DNA of 64,000 bases from NCBI GenBank assembly GCA_039545295.1, contig BCIK01000006.1:744001-808000 (forward strand), written 5' to 3'. Position 1 is the first letter of the stretch, and each line of letters opens with the position of its first letter. This document shows positions 50,228 to 63,719 of this stretch, piece by piece. The position numbers and the translations under genes are program-made. Origin of the DNA: Udeniomyces pyricola (lineage: Eukaryota; Basidiomycota; Tremellomycetes; Cystofilobasidiales; Mrakiaceae). The notes below the pieces were generated by a model. It ran no database searches. It was not told the DNA's origin and was given only the letters and a program-made list of their open reading frames with translations.

Positions 50228-53200
50228 ATGGCATCAACCTTCCTAGCCAAGGTCTGTTTGCCTCCTTCATTCCTCAACCTCCCAGCCTCGCGCTTTCTTT
50301 CCGTTTCAACTCGTCCTGACTATCGCCTTCGCTCCTCTTGCACCGTCCCCCTTTTCCATCCAGGGCAAAGCTCCCGAAGCTCCCCTCACTCTTTCCCAGT
50401 CATTGGTCTCGTAAGAATAACCCATCATCGCCATCCAACCAGCCCTCATTCGTCCCAACTGACCCCATTCTTCTCTCTCGCTCGTCGCTCCAGATTCCAG
50501 TCGCTCTACGAATCCCTCGACCTGCCCGCATCACCCTCATCCATCTCGCCAGAATCCTTTCTTCGCATCGCCCTCGCCCGAATCGACCAACTCAAATCGT
50601 GCGGTCAACCTTGGGCTAAGCAGTCCGCCAAGAGCAGATCCAACGTCGACACTGGCAAGGTTAAGGCGATCGTACGTCGTTTAGTCGCGTCCTCGTTTCG
50701 ATTCATTCAACCGTCTCGAGCTCTCTCATCTGACGCGATCCTTCCTTTTGAATCTCGTGACTCTCTTCCAATCAATCTCAATCTCGATAACCCTCATTCA
50801 GAATGGAGATGACCTCACCCTCGAGTCGGGAGAGAAAGAACTCGTCTTCAAGATCAGCTCGCGCTTCGACCTGGATGAATGCTCGTCATTCCTCCTTCTT
50901 CGCTCGTTCCTACGCTCAGACGAGGCAGCCTCACTAGCCCCTACGCCCACGAGTGGCTCGGCGGTCTCATCATCCTCCTTGCTCTCAGCCTCGACGGCCA
51001 GCACCAAACCAGCAACCCGAGGCGACGGTAGCAGCAGCTCGAGCAGTCTCGCAGACGACCTGCTCGACCATTTCAACGTCTTCTTCTTTCGCGAGCGGCT
51101 TGCCATCCTCAAGCTTGTGGGAGGGCTTCTGCGGGCGTACGAGGATGAAGGTCATGACTATCATTCGGCTTCCCTGGAGCTAGTCCCCCTGTTGCTGGAG
51201 CTTCCGTCAGCTTCATCGGTCCCAACCTCGCGGGGTCCTCCCTTCTCCGAGACGCTCTTCCGACAATTCATCACCCTTGCCCGGACGCCTCTTCCATCGC
51301 ACATTGCGTCCTCGGAACGTCACATCGCTCTTTGGGCCAAGCAGTCCGTCAAGGAGCAACTTGCCCTGCTTGAGATCGTCTTTCTTGTGCTCTACAGCCC
51401 GATGCCGGCCGAAGCTGGCACGGCCGAGGGTATTCTTCTCGCCAGCGTCGCGAGCGCATTTGGACAGGATCAGGCCAACGGACGCATCATTGGGGGTGAT
51501 GAGGAAGGGAGGGAGCTTCTTAGGAGCGTCCAAGGCATGCTCGTCCTCATCTGTGTCGAGGTCCTCAACCTCGAGACCTTGCTCGCTTGCCCGACTAACG
51601 CCACACTCGCAAACGTCTTTTCCCCAACCCTCGTCAATGCAACCGCTCCTCCCGCCCCAACTATTCTCTCCTCACCGAGCCATCTTCTTTCGCTCCATTC
51701 GTTCTTCCTCTCACTCATGAACGGTCCTCTTTCTCCGCCCGCGACGCCTGTCTTACTCGCATGGTCGTACGTCCTCTCGCGCTTGACAGACTACCTTGGC
51801 GAGGAAACGCCCGAGTCCTTTATCTCGCTCGCCGATGCCATCCTCCCCATCGTTTCACCTCTGGACGGATCAAGCTCGACGCCAGCTTGGCAGACGTGCG
51901 TCAGCGTCGCCCTTGGATCCAAGGGCGCCCTGTTTGGGTTCGTGACCGGAATGATGGCGAGTCCTCTGTTTGTAGATGTCGAGACCAAGACGGGTGCCAT
52001 GCCAGCCGATCTCAACTCGTTGGGCTATCGATCTGTACTCAAAGGTGAATCTCATTCTTGGAAAGCTTGCCCGACTCTTGGGTCTTTAGCCACGTGACTT
52101 CCCGCATGGCCTGAGAAGACTGTACACATGTATACACGTTTACTTACCGCTATCCGCTCCTTTATACCTCATCCCCCTCCCCTCATTTCCTATCACGCTC
52201 TCATCAGGTCTCGTCTTGAGCCTTAACGAACTTGTCCGAGTCGAATTTCTCCCATTCCAGCCTGTGCTTGACCTGTGGATTGCCTTGTTCGGTTCAGGAA
52301 CTGGCTCGTCGTCATTATGTACCCAATTCTGGAGGGTCAGTCATTCTTTCCTGATATCATTGATATGTGTGTTATAGTTCTCCAGACTGACTTAGAACAA
52401 GCCTTGTCTTCACACCCTCCCATATGGTTGTCTCGTGATAGGACGACTATCCACTCTCGGCCTCGCGACGGTCACTTCTCTCTCTCGCACGCTCCCGCTT
52501 CCCAATCCTCTTCCGACCCCTCACTCAACTTCTTCGATCGCTCTCGGGAGCTTCTTCCTCTCATCCTACTTCGTCGACTTTTACCCCCGCCGAGGATCTC
52601 TCACCAGAGGATCTCGCCCAATCGGCGACGTGCGCCAAGATCGTCTTTGCATTCTTTGCTGCGCTCCCAACGCTGCCTCATGTCCTTCCTGCCAACACCC
52701 GGGGACTCTTTGTGGCGGAGCAGGCGCTCGACGAGGGCGAGATGCAGTACCGAACCCTCAAGCGGCTCGCAATGCCGGGTGGCGTGATGCTTGGTATTGG
52801 CAGTGTCGGACGCATCATCAGCCCGCCGAGAGTCAGTCCCGTCGTTGTCAGCTGGAATGTCGAGGTCTCCGGTTGGCGAATCGCACTTGAACTCCTCCGA
52901 AGCTTCATCGGCGAGCGACCCAAGAGGAAGGCGACGAATATTCGCAAGACCCGCTCCATCATGGCGAATGACGACGACGTCTTTGGCTCGATCAAGGCTG
53001 AAGGAGATGGAGCGACCGTTCAAGAAGTTCGCGTCGAGGTCGAAGATCTTGGTATCGAGGACATGGGCGAGGACGCCGTGCTCGACATCCTCCTGCTTTT
53101 GGGCTCCGTTCTTTCTTCCGGACCCGAACTTGCTGCCCCACTCGTCGAACATCTCTCCGCCTCTGACCCCGTAGATGACGATGGAACCGCAGACTCGCCC

Positions 53201-56200
53201 TCGGACATCGTTCAGATCCTCTTCACTATCCTCGAACGTGCCCTGACCTCATCCCGCCCCTCGCCTCGGCTCGTTTCCCTCACGCTTGGCGTTCTCACCT
53301 CGCTGTTGCCCGCGTTCCCTGGCCGTGTTTGGACGTATCTCCGAAGCTCGTCGCTCCTCTTCTCCAACGGTCGAAGCTCCGCCTCGACGGCCTCAGTCCT
53401 CGCCTCGGAGCGGTCGTCGGGAACGTACAGCATGACGATTGCCCTCCTCGACCTTGTCTTTGCCCTCTTCCTTGAAGCTCAGCGAACGCACTTTGTAATC
53501 GAGCCCGAGTTCCTCAAAGTCAAAGCCGACGTCCTCTCCCGTGCCCTCGGACTCGTGCACGCTGAGATCTGGTCGGGTTACACTGGGTGGAAATACGCAA
53601 GCCTGCGCGAGCGGTTCGACATTGGCCGCAAGATCACCATGCTCTACGACGAAATCCTTCGCGATCCGACGCTCGCTCCTAGACCTGCCAACAGTGAGGC
53701 TCCCCCGGCGGTCGGTCCGCTCTCGGTCCTCCAAACGTTCCTCGCCGAGGCGTTCGTCCTCAACACGACTTCGCTTACCCTGACACCCATCGTCTCGACG
53801 CTGATCGTCGGCCGGGGGCTTGTCTCGGGTCTCTACGCCTCGGGCCGCGTGTTTGAAGCTCCCAAAGCCGAACGCCTCATTGAAGTTACTCTTCGCCTGG
53901 CCCGACACGTGCTCGCTCTCAAGTGTCGACTCGGCGTTTCTCGCATCGTCGCTCTTGAGCAGCTTTTCTTCGACCGCGCGAGCTCGAGTCGGTCGGCCGG
54001 CTCTCGCCAGCTCAAAACTGAGGTGATCGACGTCGTTGCCAACTTTGTCGTCTCTTCCTCGTCTTCGGCCGGTATCGCAAGCGAAGCCGTCCAGTTGCTC
54101 TCGACCCTTTGCGGTTCGCTCACCTTGACAGCTAGCTCCGAGACACCGCCGTCCATCGTCGGACACCTCGAGGACGCCGTCGAGACGACCCGGGCATTCC
54201 TCGACCTCCTCGCCGATCCGTACCGCGATCGAGATTTGCGTCGATCGGTTTGGAATCTCTTGGGCGTGCTCGTTTCCTCTCAAGTTGGATGGGCTGCCCT
54301 CTTCATCGACCTCGATCACCAAGGAAAGCTCATGTCATCCGCCTCATTCTCAGCCAAGAGCAAGCAGTCATCCTCCAGCACCTCTGCCTCTAGCACGACC
54401 AACGCCATCACCCTTGCTAAGCAAATGATCTCGATCTGGTCCGAGCTCTGGGAATCAGACCCGGCTCTCCTCTCTTCTGTCCTTCGCTTCGTCGACCTCG
54501 CGTGGCAGCATTTCCACGATCACACCTCCCTCACGCCTGTTCGTAACGACCCGGCCTTTTGGGAAAAGATCTTTGCTCTTGCGCTTCGATCGAAGCTGTC
54601 GCCGTCCGAAGCGGAACTCACAGACGAGACGAGTTCCACTTCCACCACCACCACCGGTGCTGATGAGGACCTGGACGCCGATCGAGACGTTCGAGCCCTT
54701 TCGTATCGCAACCTCTCTCGGGCACATACTATCCACCTCTTTGCGCTCGAACTCGAGACAGTTGGTCGTCGGTCCAAACAGCAACAACCAAAGCAACGAT
54801 CGGTCCCTGGCTCCTCGTCGTCAGCTCCATCTCCTCCGCCGACATCCTCTTCGGAATGCTTCAAACTGATTGAGAAGATGATGCTTCGAACGAAACATCG
54901 GCTCCTTGCTCCGGCCACGCTTCGTCATATCAAGAATTCGTGCGACCCTGAACTGCACGATACGGTTCACCGCTCGATCGCGGACGCGTACCCTGGGTTC
55001 GCCGTCGAACGGGTTCGCGTCGTGGCTCCGGTCGAGGACCGAGACTTTGGAGAGGAGTACCTGTACGTCGTCCCTTGATCCATTCTCATCAATCCGTGCT
55101 AGTTCTTCTTTGTTATCGTTTACCGTTTGCTGGTTAAGCATGGACGAATGCACGCTCGATACTATACTGAAACGAGATATTTCTATAATCTCTTCTTGCC
55201 TTTCTTTACGTGATGGGATAGCTACTCGATCGACATCCTTCGCCAAAAGCTCGAAGGCTTCCGATCCGACGCGGTCGACACCGAGCTCATCGAACAGACC
55301 TTGTCGGCCGTCGAATCCATCAACCTCGACTGGTCCCTCATCGACTCAGAGTCCTCTTGCACCAAAGCTTGGCGTCAATTCCTCGCGGCGGCCGTCCCAC
55401 TCTTCCTTGAACGAGGCCCTCCCGAACGTGCCGAAATCCTTCTGCGAGACGTCAGCGTTGTTGCGTCTGTCATCGCGGCCGAACGAAGACCGGGCGATGT
55501 CGTTTTGGCCGTCCATGCTGAGCGTATCGAGATCCTTCAGAGTCTCGTCCAAGGGACTTGGGGGCTCAGCCTCGCCGCGACCGGTGGTGGGAGCGGTGGC
55601 GCCACCGTTTCCGCCGCCCAAGTCGAGAGTTTCATCGCTGCTCTCCCATCCGTCCAAGCCCTTCTTACCTCGGAGACGTTCCCACCTCTCGAATCGCTCT
55701 TTGGCTCGTTCGCCATTCCATTCCACCAGACGCTCCTCCAGATCGTCTTCCTCTTCGTCCAACGAGCCGCCGACCTTCCAAGCATCACCACTCCACCCAA
55801 CCTGCTTTCGGCCCACGCGCGGTTGACTCTTCACTCCTTCCTTCAGACGACGCTCAAGTTCCTCGTCGAAGCGCTCGTCATGACCTTGGAGCGGATCCTC
55901 CAAACGCGGGGGACCGAACCTGCGTTGGACGATCAATTGGCGTGCCTCGTTTCGGTGTTTGAGCAGGCGATCCGGGGGGAGCATTTACTCTCACCGACGG
56001 AATGGCTCGCGTTGGCGGATGAATTGGGGCTGTGGAGGCTCTCGCTCGATGTTCTCGCTGCGGCACCTTGGTCGTCGTCAGGCCTCAATGCCGAGGACGA
56101 TCTCATGGGTGGTTCTTCCACTGCCGCCGGCGGCATCGAGGATGCGACGTGGACGGCGAGGCGACCGCTCTTTGTCGAAAACGTTCTCAACTTGCATCTC

Positions 56201-58045
56201 GCCGTTAGTATGCTCGACCGGGGAGCCGAACGACTCATCGTCTCGGGCGTCATGGCGGCCTATTCGAGTAACATCTTGGTCGGCCAGGCTGAGATGGGCG
56301 CGATTGCGAGTGGCGGTGGGGGAAGTGGACATGATGCGACGCACGCTTCGTGGCTTGTCGTGAGTCGATTGGACTTTGCTTCGTTTGTTTGCCCGTTGTT
56401 AGACGCCCCATATAAGAAGGCTGACCCAAATTGCGTGTGTTGTTTTTTCTTTTGGTTTTTTTTTTGTTTCATCTTGCCTCTTTTTGTCTCTGTCTTCCTC
56501 TCTTTCGCCCGTTTGACGGGTTCGCTCACAAAGATGCTCGGTGTCGTCGTCAACCTCATTAGCTCCGCCGGGGTTTCGGTCCAGTTCGTCGAGACAGAAA
56601 TCGTTCCTTGGGTTCAACTCTGGTACGTTTCTCTCATGTCTCACTGTGACGAGAAAAGAGCTATGGGAAGGGAGGAGTGCTCTAAAGCTAACGCTCCCTT
56701 CCTTGACCTCGGTTATGCTGACTTTTTTTTCCCCCTTCTTTTCTTCTGTAGCGGCTTACAATTGACCCGGTCACTTGCACCCATGCCGAACCAACCGATC
56801 ACCTCCCCTCGCCTTCACGAACTCACCCTCATCTCAACCCTCTTTCTCTCGCTCGCGACCTCGCTCTCGACGTCGTCCAATGCCTCTTCCCGTCGTCCCA
56901 AGACGATCCCCATCGTTCGGGCCTTTGCCGATCGAGCCGTCTTTCTCGTTTCGTGGATCAACGACCTGCTTGCCCATCCGAATCGACTCGCCAGTCTCGT
57001 CGAACCCGTCAGCGAAGAAGAACGATGGCTGCTCACGAGAGAAAACTCGAATGCTCTCGACGAGACGACGATGACAACCTCCGTCAACACCGGAAGAGAC
57101 AAGTCGTCCTTTGGAAACAATGCGTCGTCGAACAATCCGACCGATTCAGAGGGTCTGCCTGATGAGACGAATCGACCCCTCCTCGCGGCGTTCATGCAGA
57201 AACTGGTGGTGCTCTCGCGAACCGTTCTGTTCACGCTCAATCTCGCCGCGCATTCACTCACGATGCTCGTGACGGATCCGAGCGTTTGGCCGACGGAAGC
57301 GTTGTTGATCATGCCGGATGCCAAGGTTTCGACGGCCGACCCGGCCACGCTGGGTACGCTTCTCGAACTAGGCGGGCTCATGACGGATTACCATCGACAC
57401 CTCTCGACTCGGCGTTCTTCCCCCTCGACGTCTTCGTTCCTCAAACCACCTTCCTCCTCCTCCTCTCCCTCCTCCTCTTCGAGTGCCAACTCATCCGAAA
57501 CCATCACGCTTCTTTACCTTCCTGACTTTTCTCGTTTATCCTGCATGACGGCCACGAGGCACTGTCTCGAAGCCATCGCCCTCCTCGCCGTGACTCAACT
57601 CGCTCTAGCAGCCTCCATCAAACTCTCCTCCCTTACTTCTCCCTCGTCCACCTTGATGTCATCGTCCTCTTACCCTGGTAGTCCCGAGTACGAACGCAAA
57701 TCGATTCCACCAACTCAATCCCCTTCTTCTCTTTCTTCCTCTATCTCTCCTTTCAACCGGTCACTTAAACCCGATCAACACCTTTACGCATCGCACTCCC
57801 ATCCCAACCACGTTTCAACCCAAACCTCAACCTCCTTAACAACAACAACACCATCATCGACGACGACGACGACGACCCTCATCACGTCTGACGATCGCGA
57901 ACTCATCTTTGAACGGTTCCGAGAACTCGCTCAGGACGTCGAAGCGATGCTTCATCTCGGCGCGAGTAAGACAGTCGGCGAGAAGGACGAAGGCGAGATC
58001 TTGGGCGTGCTCAAAGCGTTTTTGGAGAGGGAGTTTAGGGGTTGA
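50228..58045 (+). CDS. NUP188: Nucleoporin Nup188-family inner-ring scaffold protein
   Basis: Nine exons (50228-50251, 50364-50410, 50494-50671, 50802-52044, 52208-52335, 52442-55062, 55222-56359, 56534-56622, 56752-58045) join in phase to 2,253 aa. The sequence is a continuous alpha-helical, Leu/Ala/Ser-rich solenoid with no catalytic motif. The best landmark is FGEEYLYSIDILRQKL followed by INLDWSLIDSESSCTKAW (junction of exons 6 and 7), which matches the 'YGxNFxYD...NLSLVDAQ...SWK' pattern I know from Nup188; an LPFQPVLDLW-FW segment also fits. Nup188/Nup192 proteins build the inner ring of the nuclear pore and bind Nup93/Nic96. The protein is longer than yeast Nup188 (1,655 aa), partly through Ser-rich loops. 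Nup192 is the main alternative. The first exons are tiny (24 and 47 nt), so the N-terminus is the least certain part. Confidence 0.78.
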
Positions 58046-59255
58046 ATAGAACGAAGAGGAAGGAGGGGGGGGTGGAGTTGGTGAAGAGGGGAGAAAGTGG
58101 GGGGACCCGATTGGGGAGAAGAGGAGAGAAGAGAGAGAAGACAAAAAGAGGGAAGGGGAAGAGCAAAAGGAAGAAAAGGGGAAGGGGAGGGGGATGTCGA
58201 TGCTTTTTTTTTGTCAGATCTTGTTTATTACTGTTTTTTGTTTGTTCTTTTCCTTTCCTTTTCGCATTCCCATTTCTACTCACGACGATATATATATATA
58301 TATGTATCGGATCGACGACGAATATCATGGTATCATCTCTGTGGCGACCTCAACACGAAAACTCAACATATCAATTGCACGTGATATAGCCTACATATAC
58401 ATATGATGCAGCTGCGGGGCGCGCGCGCGGCGGGCATCAACGATCATGAGCTGAGCAGCTGATATGGGTATTATAGCTAGGGTTAGGCTCTTTGTGCTTT
58501 TCTTGACCCACGGGCAGTCGAGTATCGGAAGGAACTTGGTTTTTTTATTCTTTCTTCAAAGAATATTAATGAAGATTGATCCATGGTCTTTCATCGAACG
58601 AATAAATTGGAGATGCTTGCGCGTCCGGACGACGGCTTCTGGCGGCTTCGATTCGATTCGCGTACGGACGGACTACTAGCTAGTCGATCTGGAGTCCACG
58701 TTAAGTCTTCCCGAGAAGAAACTATCACATCCATGGCTGGTGCAGGTCAATCTGATATAAGCTATTGCGCGCTGCATGCAGAGTCGATCTGGGTCGATCA
58801 TAGTCGATGTTTTACAGATCCACGTCTTCAGTGAGCCGCGCTGCCCAACGTACTAGCTGCAGCGCAAGGCGCGCGCGCGTCGCGTCTGCGACACGACGGA
58901 CAATGTGAACGTATACAGAATCGACGATGTTATCACAATATATCTACATGTATCTCGGCCAGAGTCGACGGGTGCAGAGTATCACTGTAATTTATGAAAG
59001 CAGGCGAGGATCGCGGCCCGGCCTCTTCAGCCCTCTCGCGTCTCGACTCTGTCCGCCTGTGTCCGGGCGTTCGTGGCGGCGAGCTGTAATTAATCATCAT
59101 CCTTTCCTTCCAGGTTGTTCGCACCAGTTCCCACTGCCGACCGCCAACGTACAGCCTGGCCCTCCCAAAACATCCTATCCATATCTCCTTTCTCGCCGAT
59201 CCCACCATCCCTCAACACTCATACCCACACCATCTCATCACTTCTTATCAACATC
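58046..59255. other. Intergenic between NUP188 and the GST-like gene
   Basis: A 1.2-kb spacer with no supported gene. It starts with a purine-rich stretch including a G8 run (about 58066-58073), contains a TA repeat (about 58289-58303) and two alternating GC runs (about 58419-58430 and 58868-58878). The promoter of the GST-like gene should be in its last few hundred bases, which are pyrimidine-rich. Confidence 0.5.
58289..58303. repeat. (TA)n microsatellite
   Basis: About seven to eight TA units ~250 bp downstream of the NUP188 stop. Confidence 0.75.
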
Positions 59256-61553
59256 ATGTCAGACTCAGATCAAACTCCTTACACCGTGCCCAAAGCCATT
59301 CTCTACTGGTTCGTTCCCTCGTCCATCTCGAGTCACTTGCTCGCCTTGCATACGTCCATTTCCCCGCCTTGTACCCTCTACCTCTGCTCCCCCCTGTCTC
59401 ATCAACCTTCTACCCGTCTCACCGCTGGAATCGTCTCCTTGTCCATCTCCTCTAGGAATCCCACCAGCGTCTGGTCAACTGTACCCCGACTCGCTCTGTA
59501 TGAGAAAGGCTACAGTGATGACGACATCATTCTCCGAGAGGTGGACATCTGTTCGTCCCCCACTCAAACAGCCTTTTCCTTCGCCCTCGACCCTACACAA
59601 AGGATCGCTCGTCTGATACTCGCCATGTCTATTATGCATGTTTTACTTCACATTGTAGCCAAGGGAGACAACTTCTCGCCGGGCTATCTCAGAATCAATC
59701 AGCATGGTAAGCCGCATATTCATCACTTACCGCAATCGTCGACTCCGCTGCCGCACGTATCCAGACGCCCATCGCAGCTGAACTCGGTCTGCTCCGGTCC
59801 TTGACGCTCCTTTCCAACGCGGCTTTGCAGGCACGATCCCGACGCTCGTCGTGCCAATAATGGAAACCACCGGATCCGAAATGGAGACCCGTTACAGAAG
59901 CTTCAAGGACACCATGGTACGTTCATCCCTCACTGGCGTCGTGCCATGCAGCAGACTGGCCGACCAACTGACAGAAACCTGCTCATCTTCGCCGGTCTTC
60001 CTCTCTCTCTCCCTCTCTCTCTCTGACTACGGGTCTTTGGTCGTCCTTCATGCCACTCTTGTATGATGGATTGACGACGTAGTCGATTCTGACTTTTCTC
60101 GATGCTTCCCGAACGTCATCACGTGGTGACGCCAACGCGATGCCGGCCCCCATGCTCTCGCCTGCTACGATCGAGGGCAAGCATCTTAGCGACACCATCA
60201 CTCTCTCCGTCCACTTGTCCTCGGCCGACCCCAACTTCCTCCTGCTCGCAGCCAGGAATGGTCACGAGCTCGTCATCAAAGAGAACGGCTTCCCGGGCAA
60301 GTGGATCAAGGCGAGACAAGGTAAGAAGCTTTCTGAAGTGGATCGATCTCCTTTTTTTTTTTTGGTTACTACTGGCATACAGAACCAAACAACCAACAAA
60401 AACAACTACAACTCGCATTCGCTTTTGTTGTTATTCGTTTCGTTTATTTTTCTTTTCTTTTTCTCTTCCACCTTTTATCGGATTGCAGATGCTCTCGTCG
60501 AGTTCCGCGACCAGTTGGACCCTGACAGCACTGGACGAAGCTTCCTGGAAAAGAGTGGGTCCGCATCGTCGACCGTTTGCGACGCGCTTCTTATAAGTGA
60601 TGTCACGAATCGAAGCTGACATATTGCCTTACCCTTCCCTTGTTTCTCTCCCTTGTTGTATCGTCTTTTATATGTCCTTTGTTTTGATCCTTACTGATAG
60701 AACTGGCGGCCAACTCGGTGCTGTATGATATCTATTTTTCGCCCCACGCCGGTGAGGAAACCGAGAGCAGGCGCAAAATCTTCTTTTCGGCCTCTAGAAA
60801 GGCATGGGAAGTTGGAGTAGTTGAAGTGCTGCAGACTTTGGAGGACGAGATCGTCGGACCGTATGCGCTTGGAGACCACGTGGTTAGTTTACCCCTCGGT
60901 TGCCTTGACTGAAGCATGATTCAAACGTTAACGAATTGGGCTGTCGCGCCGTTTACTATGTAGTCCCTGGCCGATCTACACACCGTCGCCTGGGTGAGTA
61001 CCGTCCCGCTTGGACTGGATTGTACTTGTTCGAGCGTGCTCGATGTAGGATAGTACTTGACTGAACTTCTGCCGTCTTCTTTCTACCCTACCCATCCCTG
61101 TCCTCTCTAATTCCCATGATACTTTGCTGTCTCGTTCTCGCTCGGCTGGTTCCACCATCATCTTGTCTGGGTCATTGCCATATAGCTCGCCCGTCTGATC
61201 TTTTTGTCTCAAGGTACACCCACGGCCGATGGTCTTCTTGCTCTGGAGAAACAGATATCGGGCGACAGCTTAGGAAACAAGGGCAGCGCCGGCGAGGGTG
61301 ACCAACGTTCTCTCAAGTTCACGATTGGGCCAAAGGTGACGGAGCTATGGAAGATCTGGACATCGAGGGACAGCTTCAAGAAAGTGTAAGTCCAGATCGC
61401 TGTGGTTGTCGCCTCTTGCTATGGTTGTCGTCCTTGCTGTGTCATTACGGTTCTGCCTGCTTGGTCGCCTTCCCTGGCACCACCTCCTACAAAGGATCAA
61501 AGGCTGATAATCATCTTTCACCCGTCGACAGATATGGTGATGGGCTTCATTAG
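59256..61553 (+). CDS. Glutathione-S-transferase-like protein
   Basis: Ten exons (59256-59308, 59456-59550, 59659-59706, 59831-59916, 60083-60320, 60489-60554, 60701-60882, 60964-60993, 61186-61385, 61532-61553) join in phase to 339 aa. The N-terminal thioredoxin-like fold is marked by ILYWNPTSVWSTVPRLALYEKGY, then GYLRINQHG and GTIPTLVVP (66-74) with the cis-Pro of GSTs, and ILTFLDASR. The C-terminal helical domain is marked by FFSASRKAWEVGVVEVL and SLADLHTVAWLARL. Length and a ~70-residue insertion between the two domains match atypical fungal GST-like proteins rather than classical enzymes. The N-terminal W-N-P-T-S-V-W segment gives no obvious catalytic Cys, so glutathione chemistry is not certain. 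The start is the only ATG that gives a full first strand. No signal peptide. Confidence 0.82.
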
Positions 61554-62167
61554 TCGGAGAGCGGTGAGACATGTTCTTTTCCTCGGTTCACTCTTTCGTT
61601 CTTTCTCGTTTAGTCGGCTCTGCTCATGTTGTATGGCCTCGATGTTTATCAATACCTAATTTCGCTTGTCGGTCGTTCCCGTGATACTTGGCCTGGTCTC
61701 GTCATGATAATTGTAGGGTTCGCTGTCGCAGTAACTTGCTTTATGAGGCCGCTTCTTCATTTACCTTTTCTTTTCTTTGTTCGTTTTCATCGGGGCGCTC
61801 TGCTGTGGATCGATGAGATTGATTGAGTATATCGGATCGTGTTCCGCTCAGTCTGCATTCAATCTTGAAGCGCAGCAAAAATATCGCGATGTATATATGA
61901 GGCGGCAAGGATTGAGGAAGTTGTTGGGGGGGAACAATATCATTGGGCAAGAGATCAGCTAGCGATAATCACATGCTCTCGCGGTACTACGTCAGCGATA
62001 GTCTCTAATTGCGTGACAATTGCGGGAACGGTCAAGCTCTTGCAGCGCCACTATCTTCTCTTCTCCTTCCCTTTTCCCCCAACTCGAACCCCCCTGCCTA
62101 TCGCCCAACACTCACCTCACCCTTCTCATTTACCCGTATCTCCTCCACTCTATCGCATATCTCAACC
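61554..62167. other. Intergenic, upstream of second CsbD-like gene
   Basis: A 614-bp spacer between plus-strand genes. T/C-rich sequence follows the GST-like stop; the final 130 bases are C/T-rich and include a CCCCCCT element at about 62089, inside the likely leader. No gene is supported. Confidence 0.35.
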
Positions 62168-63306
62168 ATGTCCGACAGCTCTTTTACCAACGAACCCAAC
62201 AAGACGACCGGCCAGACCAACTCTCTTCTCGGTTCGTTCATCTCCAATCTCAGGCTGCATCTCCATCTCACAGATGGGCCCCTCTTTGTTCGCCATCTCG
62301 CTGTCTCTTGCCTACACATAGCTATCTCCTAGGGATACCATGACGTCTGTCTCGCGATTCCATACTCATGTGTTCTTCTCACTCGTCACCCTCCCAGGCA
62401 CGGCCAAGGAGATCATTGGAAACACCATCACCAGCTCCGGCCTCGAATCGACCGGCTTGGTCGACGGTCAGGCTTGGACGGCTGCAGGTAGGCGAACCAT
62501 CTTCCCGCTGCCACAGTACCACTTGAAATATCCTGATCCAGTCGCTGATCCAGCTCGATCACCTGCTCTTGTTGATCCATAGGAAAGAAGCAACATGAGG
62601 TCGGAGAGGGTACGTCGTACTTTTCCCATCATAAGCCAGACTAGATCCTCATCGCTTGACTCCTACGTGTCATGTGCTATCTTATCTCATTCCGTGTGCA
62701 TCTTCTCTCTTCTCTGCCAATGTACACGTTTGTGTCCATCGTACCCAGCCGAGATCAAGGCTGCTCAGGTCAGTTCCCCGGCTTTTTCCGTTATTTCTCC
62801 GTGCATGTACTTGGGTGGCCGAGATCCGTTCTTCGATGTCTGTGTATACATCGATTTAACCTGCACTCATACCTTGTCATGTGACCTTGCGCGTCTCACA
62901 GGCCAAAGGCTACGCCGAAGGGACTGCCGATCGAGTGTCCGGTAAGATCACCAACGTCGTCGGCGCCGTCACTGGTGATAAGCAACAGCAGGCCGAGGGT
63001 GCTGCTAGGGTAAGTTGGCGTGTTATCATACATCTGCTTGTATCAATTTTGGCGCAAGCTCCGACGTGACTGACCTCTTGTCCTTGCGCTCGACGGATAT
63101 CGAACATTTTTGGATGCTATACAGCACGACAAGGTAAGCTTTACTGCACTCCCCCCTTCCCCTTTCTCTCTCTCTCTGTGGCATTACTCCCACTTCGAGA
63201 AGTTCATATTCTTTTTCTTGTTGACTACTGCTGCTTCTGACACTTGTATGTTTTCGGATGCATCCAGGGTGAGATCCAGCAAAAGATCAACGAACCTTCG
63301 TCTTAG
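62168..63306 (+). CDS. CsbD-like small hydrophilic protein
   Basis: Seven exons (62168-62231, 62398-62487, 62583-62609, 62749-62768, 62902-63009, 63125-63133, 63268-63306) join in phase to 118 aa. Residues ~81-100 read GKITNVVGAVTGDKQQQAEG, the CsbD signature, and an earlier GTAKEIIGNT (22-31) looks like a degenerate first unit, as in the related gene at 21423. The remaining sequence is hydrophilic and rich in Ala, Gly, Lys and Glu. Four of the seven exons are 9-39 nt; the 9-nt exon encodes His-Asp-Lys and is flanked by ATACAG and GTAAGC. Function in fungi is unknown; a stress-related role is inferred only from bacterial CsbD. Confidence 0.8.
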
Positions 63307-63719
63307 GTCGACCGGCCTGCGCGCCGGTCCGCTGTTCTGGCGGCTACTTTGTCCTGTGCCCATGTGATTCTTGTACCGATTTTATGGTTCATTGTTTTCC
63401 ATTCGAGCTATGATGGATTGAGCGAGAAGAGGTGGAGTCTGCACATGGCGACATATTCTGTGCACGCGGCAGCCTTACCTCTGTAGAGATGTGATGCATG
63501 AGCGAATTAATCACAAGATCACATCAAGCCGATCGCGAGGGCGGTCTGCGGTCGCCTCGAGCCGTCGCGTGCCGCACGCCCACCAAGACGTGTCAAGACG
63601 CGCGTGTCGTCGTCCGTCATGTCCATCCCCATCATAGACTCTCCGGCGCTACATCGACCCTCCTTACTTCGTCACAGCCTCCCTGATTCCTCCACGCGGT
63701 CTACGCTGATATTCTAGCC
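63307..63719. other. Intergenic between CsbD-like gene and CDC23
   Basis: A 413-bp spacer between plus-strand genes; it should hold the CDC23 promoter. A short CG-rich palindromic stretch (about 63310-63330) follows the CsbD-like stop and could act in termination. Nothing else was recognised. Confidence 0.35.

Noticed and set aside
58419..58878. Alternating GC runs as possible structured RNA or Z-DNA element
   Set aside because: Two short runs of about 11 nt without conserved flanks; too little to call.
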